Source: DASVTR01 sp033855775
GTDB taxonomy: Bacteria; Acidobacteriota; Blastocatellia; Pyrinomonadales; Pyrinomonadaceae
DNA: 64,000 bases
Direction: 5' to 3'
Assembly (NCBI GenBank): GCA_033855775.1
Contig: JAWVFT010000052.1
Coordinates: 35,502 to 99,501 of the forward strand
Shown here piece by piece: positions 24,546 through 33,566 of the stretch. The translations under genes and the position numbers were made by a program. The notes below the pieces were generated by a model. It searched no databases and had not been told where the DNA came from. It saw only the letters and a program-made list of their open reading frames with translations. The stretch's first letter is position 1, and each line of letters starts with the position of its first letter.

Positions 24546-25583
24546 TTAGTTAATCGGTATCGTGACGGTCGTGGAGCCTGCTTTTCCGGCGGGGAAACGC
24601 TTCTGGCGGGCGATGCGTATGGCGTTGCTGTCGCCGCCCGAAGCGGAGGTGACGCGGCCCGCTTCGTCGTAAGTGACTTGCACCGACGCCATCTTCGGGC
24701 CGGGCTTCGCCACTTCCGGCTTCTTGACGGCCTCTGCGCCCGTGGGCGTCGCGGTCGCCGCGCCGTCCTGCGCCTTCGCCATCGCGTTAGCCTTCTCCGC
24801 GGCCTTCATGCGGTCGCGCGCTTCACGCTCGCGCCGCGCGGCCAGGGCCGCCGCGTCGCTGGCGCTTGGGTCTGTCGCGCTGGCCGTGGGCGCAGCCTGT
24901 TCGGGCTGGCCCGCGGGCGCATCGCTCGAAGCGTTGGGGGCTGCCTGCGCGGCCTGTTCCGCTAGCGGCGCGGCCTGCTGTTGCTGAGCGGCGGCGGGCG
25001 CGGCCTTCTTGCCATACCAACCGGCGGGGAAGCCGACGGCGGCGATAATCAATACGACCGCAGCCGCGACCGCAGCGTAAACCGGCATCTTGCTCTTGCC
25101 GCTTTCCGCAGAGCCTTCGACCGTCAGCGAGAGCGGGCTGACGGGCTGCCCCTTCTTCGCAGACTTAATCTTCGGCGCAAGCTCGTCGCCGACCAAATCG
25201 TCCACATGGTCGTCCGCATATTCCGGCTCGTCTAGATACGAGAGGTCGCCGTCAACGAAAGCGTCTTCCGGCTTGATGCCTTCATCCAGCCGGCGCAAGC
25301 CTTCGAGAGCCACCTGCGTCCAGGGCTGATGGATGGTGCGGCGCGTCGTGGCAAACGATGGACTGAACTTGAAGGAAGCATTGTGTAGCGTCAGCGCGAA
25401 GTACACCGCGTCAACGCCGTTCAGCACTCCGATTTTCGCGTCAACCAAATCGCCGCTCTGAAAATAGAAGAAGCCGGGAGCGGGCGTGTAGGCGACCTTC
25501 AGCCGTCCAGTCTTGCGCTGGTTGCAGAAGAACTCGATGAGCTCCGTCAGGGAAAGGTCACTAAGCTGTCCAGTCAATGCCAT
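24546..25583 (-). CDS. DUF4388 (PATAN) protein with transmembrane helix and TonB-C-like tail
   Basis: The 345-residue protein opens with a DUF4388/PATAN domain (residues 1-100: LTGQLSDLSLTELIEFFCNQRKTGRLKV...FYFQSGDLVDAKIG), a fold linked to two-component and gliding systems. One transmembrane helix (~165-190, VYAAVAAAVVLIIAAVGFPAGW) follows a charged linker, then ~100 residues of Ala/Gln/Pro-rich sequence and a C-terminal ~45 residues (ASVQVTYDEAGRVTSASGGDSNAIRIARQKRFPAG) resembling the end of a TonB-like or energy-transducer domain. The PATAN domain would be cytoplasmic and the tail periplasmic, so it could link cytoplasmic signalling to the envelope. The next leftward-transcribed gene upstream also ends in a TonB-C domain. 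Confidence 0.85.
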   Translation of the reverse strand: MALTGQLSDLSLTELIEFFCNQRKTGRLKVAYTPAPGFFYFQSGDLVDAKIGVLNGVDAVYFALTLHNASFKFSPSFATTRRTIHQPWTQVALEGLRRLDEGIKPEDAFVDGDLSYLDEPEYADDHVDDLVGDELAPKIKSAKKGQPVSPLSLTVEGSAESGKSKMPVYAAVAAAVVLIIAAVGFPAGWYGKKAAPAAAQQQQAAPLAEQAAQAAPNASSDAPAGQPEQAAPTASATDPSASDAAALAARREREARDRMKAAEKANAMAKAQDGAATATPTGAEAVKKPEVAKPGPKMASVQVTYDEAGRVTSASGGDSNAIRIARQKRFPAGKAGSTTVTIPIN

Positions 25584-25732
25584 ATACTTAACCTCAGGTT
25601 TTGATGCGAGTGTTTGTGGTTGGTGGGGGAACGGGTGTTGGTTTCTGCTTCGAGAACAACCCGGCGCGCTCGTCTTAAGCGTGTCGCAAAAAGCGTGACG
25701 GGTCGTTCTCGAAGATGTCTGGCAGTGTCGCT

Positions 25733-26860
25733 CTACTTGGGCAGACCGAAGTTGTAGTTGATGACGCCTGTGATTTTGACGGGCTGGCCGGAGAGCAGCG
25801 TCGGCGTAAAGCGCGCTTGCTGAGCCGCCTGCACGGCGGCCTGCTGCAACAATGAGTGTCCGCTCGTCGCCTTCGCGGAAATCACTTTGCCGGAGCCGTC
25901 AATCACCACTTCGACCGTCACCATGCCAGCCGCCCGCGCGTTTCTCGCGGCCTGCGGATAGACGGGGACGGGCAAGCTGGTGGCCTTGCCGTTCAGGACG
26001 CCGCCGGAGATGGGCTTGACCGGAGGCTTGACCATGGGCTGCTTCGGCGCGGCTTCCGCTTCCGGCTTGGCCGCCCCATTGTCCTGCGCCGCCGCGCTCG
26101 TCTTCAACATCGCGACCGCGTTGGCAGGCGTCGGCGGCGGAGCCGATGACATCAGGGCCGCCTCCGTCGTGCCGTTCGCGGGCTTGTTGACGACCGCGCC
26201 GCCAGCGACGTTCGGCAGAGCCGTAGAGCTTGAAGCAGCAACGCTCGACGAAGGAACATTCGGCAGAGCTTGCGCGGGCTTGGCCGCTGCCGGTTGGCTC
26301 ATCTTGGCCAGAGTCGCTTCGTCGAGATAATAAGTGATGGTGCGATAGGTGACTTCCGTCGGCTCGAAATTGATTTTGCCGCCTTCGATGACGGCGACCG
26401 AGGTGGTCATCTTCGTCCAGTTGCCGAAGCTGTCAAATTCGTAAGCGTAGATTTCTTTGCTCAACAGCGTGCCGCTTTCGTCTTGCAAAGTCATCTCCAT
26501 AATGTTGCCCTTGTCGTCGTACTTGTAAACTTCCTTGCCGGTCAACGTCGCTCCCGCCACAGGGAAATAGGCGTTCTCGACCTTGCCGCCCTTAATATCA
26601 TAAGCCGCCGTCTCCAGCGCCGCGCGCGGCCCTTCGACCGACTTGCCACCCTTGTTCGCCAGTTTCGCCGTCTCGGTCCGCACCCTCCGCACAGGGCCGA
26701 CCAATCCGTCGCGGTCACGGTCTGTGTCCGGCAAGACGCTGAACAAAGAGACTTGCCGCCCGGCGGACAGCGAAGACCAGTTGCTCAGGGCAAACGCAGA
26801 CGAACTGCACGCCGCAACGACCAGAATCATCATCAAGGTTGGGTTTATTCGCTTCAACAT
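25733..26860 (-). CDS. Exported protein with C-terminal TonB domain
   Basis: The 375-residue protein starts at the ATG at 26860, which has AGGAG 10 bases upstream; the frame extends further but without a better site. A signal peptide (INPTLMMILVVAACSSSAFA) is followed by a domain with YD-like repeats (AYDIKGGKVENAYFPV, YKYDDKGNIMEMTLQDESG, AYEFDSFGNWTKMT). After an Ala/Pro/Val linker it ends in a TonB_C domain (VYPQAARNARAAGMVTVEVVIDG...ARFTPTLLSGQPV). There is no N-terminal membrane anchor like that of genuine TonB and no exbB/exbD nearby, so it is probably a periplasmic or outer-membrane-associated protein rather than an energy transducer. Confidence 0.82.
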   Translation of the reverse strand: MLKRINPTLMMILVVAACSSSAFALSNWSSLSAGRQVSLFSVLPDTDRDRDGLVGPVRRVRTETAKLANKGGKSVEGPRAALETAAYDIKGGKVENAYFPVAGATLTGKEVYKYDDKGNIMEMTLQDESGTLLSKEIYAYEFDSFGNWTKMTTSVAVIEGGKINFEPTEVTYRTITYYLDEATLAKMSQPAAAKPAQALPNVPSSSVAASSSTALPNVAGGAVVNKPANGTTEAALMSSAPPPTPANAVAMLKTSAAAQDNGAAKPEAEAAPKQPMVKPPVKPISGGVLNGKATSLPVPVYPQAARNARAAGMVTVEVVIDGSGKVISAKATSGHSLLQQAAVQAAQQARFTPTLLSGQPVKITGVINYNFGLPK

Positions 26861-27214
26861 AAGCTTTAAGCTCCTGAATCTATTTTTGTGAGCGGCCCTT
26901 AGAATCGCGGGCAAGTGTGGGCGAGGCAAGCTGCGCTGTCCCGAAAATCTGCGAGGAATCGCTATCCGGAATTGTTTGCCCTGCGCGGTGTGACCGGCTT
27001 TATTGACTCTGCTCTGCGGCAGGCGAAGTAGTCAAAAGGTGAGCAAACAACGTGTGCGACCTGCGGTGTCGCCGACTTCGGATGAGGCCCGCTGCCGACT
27101 AATCTGGCAGCGGATTTATATTACACTGGCCAACATGGTTTGTCTACAGAAAACATGGGCCAACGAAAAAGCCTTGCCAGAAACACCGTGATTGCTCATT
27201 GAAATGGGGTGAGT
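26861..27214. other. Intergenic stretch without a supported gene
   Basis: The 354 bases between the TonB-C protein start and the dacB stop hold the ribosome site of the former and a 62-codon rightward frame (27003-27191) with no signal, family resemblance or ribosome site. The downstream half is more AT-rich than its surroundings. Promoters for the TonB-C gene should lie here, but I see no convincing pair of boxes. Confidence 0.5.
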
Positions 27215-28903
27215 CTATCGTTCGGACGATTCGCTGTAGGCCGCGAGCAGGGCGGCGATGGCATCGATGGGGCGCGTGCCTCTGGCCTCGGCGGTTTCGT
27301 TGTTGCAGATGATGGAAAAGGCCAGAAGCTCGTCGTCTGTGATGGCATAGCCGGAGAGTGAGTTGATGTAAGTGAGCGTGCCTGTCTTGGCGAGGACGCG
27401 GCCAGCCGCAGAGCGCAGGCGAAACTTCAATGTGCCGTCGCGTCCGGCGACGGGCAGCGAATCGCGGAAGACTCCGGCCACGGGACGCCGCGCGATGTTG
27501 GCGAGCAGCCGTGCGGTGGCCGAAGGGGTAATCAAGTCGAGGCGCGAGAGGCCGGAGCCGTCGTGAAGCGCGAGGCTACCGGTTGCGATGCCTGCTTGTT
27601 CGAGCCACTGGCGAACGACGGCGAGCCCTGCCTGGTCGTCGTTGCGCTCGCGCATCTTCTTTTGGTCTGACTCAGGAGCGAGCGCGCCGCGTTCTTTGCC
27701 GAGCGTGCGGAGGATTAGTTCCGCGTTGAGGTTGATGCTTTCCTTGTTGGTGGCGCGGGCAATCTCGCCGAGCGATTTGCTTTGGACGGAGGCGAGTTCA
27801 AAGGCGCGTGCGGGGTCGAACGCTTCGCCTTCAAGGTGCGAGCGGGCGTCTCTGCTTTGCGTTTCGCCTTCGACGGAGATGCCGCGCTCCCTGAGCAGGC
27901 GGCGAAAGAGCGTGGCGGCCCAGAGCGCGGGTTGGTGTATGGAGAGACGCGCGCTCAGGCCGCGACTGCCCGCGGGGAAATCGCCCCACACGCGCACTTC
28001 GTTATCGGAGAGGCCGCGCGTGATGCCGAGCGTGGCCGGAGCATTGCTCTCGACGACGTTGGTTTCGTCGTGTAGGTGAACGTAGTCTGTGTCGGGTTCG
28101 ACTTTGATGGCGGCCTGCGCCGTGGTCTTGCCCGGAGGCTTGATGTTGATGTTCACTTCGTTGTCGTTGACGGTCAACGCGCTGACTTCGGCGCCGAAGT
28201 ACCACTGGACATCGTTCCAGAGCCAGCCATCGCCGAGCGGGTCGCCGCGAAAGTAGCTCTCGTCGCCGATGAGTCGCCCGCGCACGCGCCGCACGCCGCG
28301 ACGATAGAGAGCGTCTGCGAGTTGGGCCATCGCGCCGGGGCCGTCCTTCGTCTTCTCGGAAGAGAAGTCGGGAGCGCCACGACCGTAGAGCAAGAGGTCG
28401 CCGTCAATCGTGCCGTTCGTGTCGGGTTGCGCGGTGGCATAGACGGAGGTTTGCCAGCGATAGTCCGCGCCGAGCAGGTCAAGCGCGACGGCGGTCGTAT
28501 AGACTTTCATGTTCGAGGCGGGAGTGATGGGCGCGTCGGCGTTGCGCGCATAGAGCGTGCGCCCGTCGCGCAGGCTCATCACGTAGATGCCCCAACGCGC
28601 CTGAGCAAACTCGCTCTCGTCAATCAGGTGGTCTATCTCGCGGGCGAGTTGGGCGGAGGCCGCGGATGTGGCGACGTTTGATGAGAGCGTTGCTGGCGCG
28701 AGTGGTTGCGGCTTTGTGGGAGCGTCGGATTGTTGCTCAGTGGCGCGCTTTTCTTTGGCGGGAGCCTTGCGCTCTTTGGCTTGAGCCGAACCGTGCGCGC
28801 TCTGGTTCAAGAGCGGTCTTGAGACGGCGAAGGCGAGCGTGAAGATGAGCGTGGCGCAGAGGGCGGCCAGCAGAAGACGCCGCGTGTGGTGTGCAGATTT
28901 CAT
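27215..28903 (-). CDS. dacB: D-alanyl-D-alanine carboxypeptidase/endopeptidase (PBP4 type)
   Basis: This S13-family penicillin-binding protein trims or cleaves peptidoglycan cross-links in the periplasm. The 562-residue protein has a signal peptide (LLLAALCATLIFTLAFA), the catalytic SxxK motif as SNMK near residue 130 (PASNMKVYTTAVAL), DGSGLSRLD as the SxN-type region and KTG near residue 503 (LAKTGTLTYINSLSGYA). The large insertion between SxxK and SxN that defines PBP4 is present. A Lys/Glu/Pro-rich segment separates the signal from the enzyme. A glycosyltransferase gene lies just upstream on the same strand. Confidence 0.95.
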   Translation of the reverse strand: MKSAHHTRRLLLAALCATLIFTLAFAVSRPLLNQSAHGSAQAKERKAPAKEKRATEQQSDAPTKPQPLAPATLSSNVATSAASAQLAREIDHLIDESEFAQARWGIYVMSLRDGRTLYARNADAPITPASNMKVYTTAVALDLLGADYRWQTSVYATAQPDTNGTIDGDLLLYGRGAPDFSSEKTKDGPGAMAQLADALYRRGVRRVRGRLIGDESYFRGDPLGDGWLWNDVQWYFGAEVSALTVNDNEVNINIKPPGKTTAQAAIKVEPDTDYVHLHDETNVVESNAPATLGITRGLSDNEVRVWGDFPAGSRGLSARLSIHQPALWAATLFRRLLRERGISVEGETQSRDARSHLEGEAFDPARAFELASVQSKSLGEIARATNKESINLNAELILRTLGKERGALAPESDQKKMRERNDDQAGLAVVRQWLEQAGIATGSLALHDGSGLSRLDLITPSATARLLANIARRPVAGVFRDSLPVAGRDGTLKFRLRSAAGRVLAKTGTLTYINSLSGYAITDDELLAFSIICNNETAEARGTRPIDAIAALLAAYSESSER

Positions 28904-28951
28904 TATCTTGTAGTGTCCGAAGTAATGCTTGTTGTGTTCGGGGCCATGCTC

Positions 28952-29983
28952 TCAACTGGCGAAAAGTGTCGAGGTGCGGTTGCTTGCGAGCAGGGCGCGC
29001 GTCGCCGCATAGACTTCATCGGTCGTCAACTCTTTAATCGTTCGGCTGTAGATGACGCGATGACGCTCTTCGATGGGGACGAAGCTGTTGGGGGTTGGAC
29101 GGTCGAGCAGGGCGACGACCGCTGCGCCGACGGCGGTGGCGATGTGCATCGGGCCTGTGTCGTTTGAGACGAAGGCGGAGAGGCGCGAGAGGGCTGCGGC
29201 CAACTGCGGAATCGTGAGCCGGTCGAAGAAGACGGTCGAGCGCGGGAAAGAGGCTCGCATCTCTTTGACGAGGGCGCGCTCTTCCGGCCCCGCGAAGACG
29301 ATGACGCGAACGCCGTCGTTGCGCACGAGCATGTCTGCCAACTCGCTGAAGCGCTCCATGGGCCAACGCCTGCCGGGATGGCCCGCGCCGGGAAACAGCC
29401 CGACGAGCATCGTCTCGCGGTCGGCTTTCTCCTTCGTCAACATCTGTTCGACGGCGGCATGGTCTTCGGGGCGCGTCGGCAGTCGCGGCACACGCGGCGC
29501 GTCTTTAATGCCGAGCGGAATCAGCACGTCAAGGTAGCGGTCAATGGCGTGCTTGCTGTCGCTGTTATCTTCGATGGGAGCGCGCGGGCGAAAGTTGGAG
29601 AGATAGTCGAGCGAGCGCCCTTGTCGTCGCGCGTAGAGACGTTGCTGCGCGCCGGAGAGAAAGCCGAGCAGGTTCGTCTCCGACAAGCTGTGCAGGTCAA
29701 TGACGAAATCAAATTTGGCGCGGCGCACTTCCTTGACGAAGCGCGCGATGCGAACAATGGCGAGCGGCTTCGGCCCGTCGCGCAGGGAAACGCGGTCAAC
29801 CGGCATCACCGCGTCGCTGTAGCCGGAAAGCTCGACGATGGGCGCGCCCGGTTTGCCGACGGCGACGGTGATGCGCGCGTGCGGAAACTTTTGGCGAATC
29901 GCGCGCAGCGCGGGCAAGCTCAGCACCACATCGCCAAGCTGGCCGAAGTCTATGACGAGAATATTACGCGGGTCGAAACTCAT
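28952..29983 (-). CDS. Glycosyltransferase family 9 (heptosyltransferase-like)
   Basis: The 343-residue protein has the GT9 layout: N-terminal ILVIDFGQLGDVVLSLPALRAIRQKFP with the Gly-Asp acceptor-site motif, FDFVIDLHSLSETNLLGFLSGA in the middle, and the donor-binding C-terminal part GLFPGAGHPGRRWPMERFSELAD and SAFVSNDTGPMHIATAVGA. GT9 enzymes add heptose or related sugars to the LPS inner core at the inner face of the membrane, which supports a Gram-negative envelope. Which sugar is transferred is unknown. The dacB gene begins 48 bases downstream, so the two may share a transcript. Confidence 0.93.
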   Translation of the reverse strand: MSFDPRNILVIDFGQLGDVVLSLPALRAIRQKFPHARITVAVGKPGAPIVELSGYSDAVMPVDRVSLRDGPKPLAIVRIARFVKEVRRAKFDFVIDLHSLSETNLLGFLSGAQQRLYARRQGRSLDYLSNFRPRAPIEDNSDSKHAIDRYLDVLIPLGIKDAPRVPRLPTRPEDHAAVEQMLTKEKADRETMLVGLFPGAGHPGRRWPMERFSELADMLVRNDGVRVIVFAGPEERALVKEMRASFPRSTVFFDRLTIPQLAAALSRLSAFVSNDTGPMHIATAVGAAVVALLDRPTPNSFVPIEERHRVIYSRTIKELTTDEVYAATRALLASNRTSTLFAS

Positions 29984-29991
29984 CGCTTAAC

Positions 29992-30076
29992 GATGAACGC
30001 GGAACGACGCAACGATGAATGAAAGATTAGCTCTCGATAGCTCATCCTTTATCGTGCGCGTCGCTCCGCGTTCATC
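29992..30076. repeat. Composite palindrome (GATGAACGCGGA words)
   Basis: GATGAACGCGGAACGACGC (29992-30010) is complementary, with one mismatch, to GCGTCGCTCCGCGTTCATC (30058-30076), and an inner TAGCT/AGCTC stem closes the loop. It separates two leftward genes and probably terminates the M28 peptidase transcript. Confidence 0.8.
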
Positions 30077-30086
30077 CTTTCTTTCT

Positions 30087-31568
30087 TCACTTCCATAGCC
30101 CCAGGTCTTTGAGGAAAGTTTCCAGCTTGGCTTTCCTGAGAATCTCTGCGACGGCGGGGCGTTCGAGTTTGGGGGCGATGGGCTTGGGGGTGTCTGCGAC
30201 GGCGTAGGCCGTGATGGCGACGATGGCCGCGCCCGCCGCCAGATTGTGCGCGTCAACTTTGTCTATCGTGTCGCTCGATTTGTGATGCACCTCGCCGTAG
30301 TGCGTCATGTCAACCCAGAGGTCAAGGGCGGGGACGCCTTCGAGCATGAAGGCGCCGTGGTCTGTGTCGAAGCTCGCCTCCTGCGAGATGCCGTTGCCGC
30401 TCAGGTTGGCGAGCAGGGATTCGCTGATGGGCTTGAGCGCGTCCGCTACGTCTTCGCGTCCTTCGACTTTCCAGCCGCGCGGGTGGCCCGCCCCGTTGTC
30501 CGTGTTAAGCACGGCGACACACTTCGGCAACTCCGCGGCGTGCGCTTTAACGTAAGCCGTCGAGCCGAGCAAGCCCTGCTCTTCGCCGCCCCACAAAGCG
30601 AACCTGATGGAACGACGCGGAGCGCGACCGCTCTCCGAGATAGCGCGCGCCGCTTCCAGGACCATCGCGCAGCCTGAGCCGTTGTCCTGCGCGCCCGTGC
30701 CGTAGTCCCACGAATCAAGATGCGCGCCGACGATGACCCACTCGTCAGGCGTCTCGCGTCCCGGTATCTCCGCCACGACGTTGCTCACTTCGACGGGGCC
30801 GGTCACTTTGTTCTGATACTCAAACTCTATCTCCAGCGGGTTGTCTTCGCTGACGCCCTCGTTGCGCTCTATGTATCTTTCGATGAACTGCGCATCCTCG
30901 CGTCCCACCTGCGCGACGGGCAGCTTCGGCATCTCAGTTCCCCACAAAGGGCTGAAGGCGCTGTGAACGTTGTTGGGTGTGCTGTCCGGCAACAGCACGG
31001 CGATGGCACCCGCATCCTTGAGACGCTGGAACGAAGCGGTGAAGAGACCGAATGCCTCCGAGAAGCCGCCCGCGAAGACCTTCTTCAAGTCAATCATGAC
31101 GATGTGGCCTTTAATCTCTTCGGCCTCTTCCTTAATCTTTTGCGGCGTGATTTCTTCGAGCAGCACGACCTCGCCTTCGATACCTTTGGCGGGCGTCGAA
31201 GGCGTCCAGCCGAGCGGCTCAAGCGCGATGGGTCGCCGCATCGGTGTCAGCAGCGTGGCGCGAGCCCGCCCGCGCTCCCAACCGTGCGCGATGGTGAACG
31301 TCTCCATCTTGATATTCTTGATGCCCATCGCGCGAAACTGCGCGGCGGCCCACGCCGCAGACATGTTGTAAGCCGAAGAACCCGTCAGGCGTCCGCCGAA
31401 CTGGTCGGCAAGCACCTTGAGATAAGCCATCGAGTTGCCGCCGACGAAGATGGAACCCGCAATCCGCCCGGACACCTGTTGAATATCGCCAACCTGTTGC
31501 GCCGAGACTGTGGCCGGGCGCGGCGCCAGCGCGAGGGCCAGCAAGAGAATCAGAAGCATTCGTCTCAT
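30087..31568 (-). CDS. Secreted M28-family metallopeptidase with PA insert
   Basis: The ~493-residue protein has a signal peptide (MLLILLLALALAPRPATVSAQ). A protease-associated insert (EVVLLEEITPQKIKEEAEEIKGHIVMIDL ... DAGAIAVLLPDS) precedes the catalytic part. Di-zinc landmarks are GAHLDSWDYGTGAQDNGSG (metal His and Asp, bridging Asp) and WGGEEQGLLGS (catalytic Glu and metal Glu), followed by LNTDNGAGH. The family cleaves N-terminal amino acids or the C-terminal Glu of peptides in the periplasm. The start could be ATG at 31568 or TTG one codon upstream; AAGGAG is 13 or 10 bases away respectively. Confidence 0.92.
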   Translation of the reverse strand: MRRMLLILLLALALAPRPATVSAQQVGDIQQVSGRIAGSIFVGGNSMAYLKVLADQFGGRLTGSSAYNMSAAWAAAQFRAMGIKNIKMETFTIAHGWERGRARATLLTPMRRPIALEPLGWTPSTPAKGIEGEVVLLEEITPQKIKEEAEEIKGHIVMIDLKKVFAGGFSEAFGLFTASFQRLKDAGAIAVLLPDSTPNNVHSAFSPLWGTEMPKLPVAQVGREDAQFIERYIERNEGVSEDNPLEIEFEYQNKVTGPVEVSNVVAEIPGRETPDEWVIVGAHLDSWDYGTGAQDNGSGCAMVLEAARAISESGRAPRRSIRFALWGGEEQGLLGSTAYVKAHAAELPKCVAVLNTDNGAGHPRGWKVEGREDVADALKPISESLLANLSGNGISQEASFDTDHGAFMLEGVPALDLWVDMTHYGEVHHKSSDTIDKVDAHNLAAGAAIVAITAYAVADTPKPIAPKLERPAVAEILRKAKLETFLKDLGLWK

Positions 31569-31626
31569 CAAAGCTTTTCTACTCCTTCAAAGGGGAATCA
31601 CTCGCCGTTGCCCTTCATCATACATG

Positions 31627-31670
31627 ATGCGAGGGACAGAACGGCAGTCAACCGCTTCTGTCCCTCGCAT
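31627..31670. terminator. Exact 15-bp hairpin, first of two
   Basis: ATGCGAGGGACAGAA and TTCTGTCCCTCGCAT are exact complements over a 14-base loop, followed by AAAAA on the plus strand. It lies downstream of the secreted protein gene ending at 31729. Confidence 0.8.
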
Positions 31671-31675
31671 CAAAA

Positions 31676-31706
31676 ACGGGCGCGCGAACTTTAAACGCGC
31701 GCCCGT
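31676..31706. terminator. Exact 11-bp GC hairpin, second of two
   Basis: ACGGGCGCGCG pairs exactly with CGCGCGCCCGT over the loop AACTTTAAA. On the minus strand it is followed by TTTTTG, so this one is the better Rho-independent terminator for the leftward gene at 31729-33102. Confidence 0.85.
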
Positions 31707-31728
31707 CGTCTCACACGCCGCAGCCGTC

Positions 31729-33102
31729 CTACTTCGCCGGAGCGTTGTCGGCGCTGGCGAGAAATCTTTTCAGCCGCGCGCTTCGTTTCTGTACGCTCGT
31801 GCCGCGCAGAGCCTTCTCTTCCGGGTCTGGCTCGACCTGCTGCCCCGTGTCGCCAGCCTCCTGAGCCTCCGCGACGGCGCTGTCGCCGCTGCTCTCTTCG
31901 GGGTCGTAGTACAAGGCGTTCTCGCAGTAGCGTTGAGCCAGTTCGATGAGCGACTTGTTGTTGAGCTTCTCGGCCACCAGCGTCAACATCTCTTGCGCCA
32001 TGTACGGCGGCTCTTCGACGACGGTGTGTAGATAGGCGAGAATGAACGGAACGAGCCGCGGGTCGTCCCCGTGTTTGACGATTTCAATCAGAATGGCTTC
32101 ATTGTCGCCGAGGGTCTTGGCGCTGAAGAGCGCATCGGCCAGACGTGTCTTTTGCTCGTCGGTCAACAGCTTCGCGAACTCAGGACTGTCGAGCCAGAAA
32201 CGACGGGCCGCGATCTTCTCTTCGACGGGTTGCTCGACGGCGGTGACTTCCTCCAGCTTGTTCTCAACAGCGTTGTCCTCGCCAGCCGCTCCGTCTTCAA
32301 CAGTTGTTTCAGCGGCATTGTCCGTGATGCCTGGTTCGGCTCCCGCGCCGTTGGCATCCTCGCCCCCTATGTTCTCTTCGCTCGCGTCCGTGGCTACCGC
32401 CTCCGCCCCGGATTCATCTTCAGACTCCTTGGCCTCGTCGCTGCGGTCGTAGAGCGCGCGATTGGTGGCTGCGAGTTCGTAGGCTCCTTCCCATCGCGTC
32501 GCGGGCTCTTCGGCGCAGCGGACGAGCCACTCGACGAGCCGCGCGTTGTCCGGCTCGGCATCCAGCATAATCGCCGCCAACTCTTCAATCCGCTGCGTGT
32601 AGATTTTCAAGTCGGCATCGGTGAGCTTCTTGACGCAATAGGTTGCGTCCGCCATCTCATAATCTTCTCCATCTTTGCGTCGTTGAAGAAAGACGAGCAG
32701 CGTGTCGTCGGGCGTGTACCCGCTAAAGTCGTTCCGCTTGGCCTGCGCATCCTGCTGCTCGACATCTCCCGAAAAGACCCAGTTGTCGTGATAAACGTAG
32801 AGGGTGTAGTGGTCGCCTTCGCCCTTGAGCGTCGAAGTGACGTAGAGCGTAGTCTTCAAAGTGGTCTTGCGATAGTAGGCTTCAAACGAGATCTCCATCG
32901 GGACGGTCTCGCCGATGTGGGCGACGACGATGCGGTCGCTCTCAAGATAGAGCGCGCGCAGCGGGCGCGGCGGCGGCCCCCCGCAGGCGGACGCATCCGG
33001 CGTCCGGGCAAACGATGCGATGACGGCGATGACGGCGGCGCCAAGGATGAACAGGGCCATGCGCCTTGACCTGAACTGTGCAGACAGACGTGCGGTAGGC
33101 AT
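31729..33102 (-). CDS. Secreted protein of unknown function
   Basis: The 457-residue protein has a signal peptide (MALFILGAAVIAVIASF, followed by PDASACGGPPPRP). The N-terminal ~170 residues look like a globular domain with strands (SDRIVVAHIGETVPMEISFEAYY, TTLYVTSTLKGEGDHYTLYVYHD) of the kind seen in proteins reporting on surface-exposed Cys-Gly-Pro motifs; I cannot name it. An acidic Asp/Glu/Ala linker (~230-290) leads to a helical C-terminal part (FAKLLTDEQKTRLADALFSAK). AAAGGAG stands 7 bases before the ATG at 33102, fixing that start over an internal Met. A twin terminator follows. Confidence 0.78.
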   Translation of the reverse strand: MPTARLSAQFRSRRMALFILGAAVIAVIASFARTPDASACGGPPPRPLRALYLESDRIVVAHIGETVPMEISFEAYYRKTTLKTTLYVTSTLKGEGDHYTLYVYHDNWVFSGDVEQQDAQAKRNDFSGYTPDDTLLVFLQRRKDGEDYEMADATYCVKKLTDADLKIYTQRIEELAAIMLDAEPDNARLVEWLVRCAEEPATRWEGAYELAATNRALYDRSDEAKESEDESGAEAVATDASEENIGGEDANGAGAEPGITDNAAETTVEDGAAGEDNAVENKLEEVTAVEQPVEEKIAARRFWLDSPEFAKLLTDEQKTRLADALFSAKTLGDNEAILIEIVKHGDDPRLVPFILAYLHTVVEEPPYMAQEMLTLVAEKLNNKSLIELAQRYCENALYYDPEESSGDSAVAEAQEAGDTGQQVEPDPEEKALRGTSVQKRSARLKRFLASADNAPAK

Positions 33103-33566
33103 GAGCGGACTCCTTTGGGCTTGAGCGCTACTTCGGACGAGAGCGGCAGCGAATGCGAGTCACAAGAAAAACGTCACCCGCCGGCTGGCCGCAGGTTTCC
33201 AGACGCAAAGGCATGCCGGGGAGTGTCGCCGGCGTGGAAGGTTGGCCGAAATGCTGGATGCGCAACCCACGAGAGCCGACGCAAGCCTGTCGCTGTTTCG
33301 TCTATGAATACAAAACTCGCCGGAATGGTTGCATACGCGGCGCGCAAATTTATTTGTCGCTCACAGCGACGGGCCACAACGAGCAGGGCCAGCGTCTTCA
33401 CCCTTCGACGCCAACATCTTTCGCCAAGCTCATGGCCTCCTGCACAAGCTTGTCCGGCGCGCTAAGCTTTCCAGTCTTCACGGGTTCTCGTCTGTCCGGC
33501 TTAGACACCGCCGCCGGATGAGATGTTCCAGCCTGCATGGGATGAGATGTTCAGCGAGCTTGGCTC
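33103..33566. other. Intergenic stretch without a supported gene
   Basis: The 464 bases between the secreted protein start and the gpmI stop contain overlapping rightward frames of about 120 codons, but with no ribosome site, family resemblance or consistent codon pattern. A GGATGAGATGTTC direct repeat (33518 and 33540) is present just beyond the gpmI stop. The ribosome site of the leftward gene occupies the first 20 bases. Confidence 0.55.

Noticed and set aside
33115..33521. Overlapping rightward frames of about 120 codons between gpmI and the secreted protein gene.
   Set aside because: No ribosome site, no family resemblance, and composition typical of non-coding GC-rich DNA.
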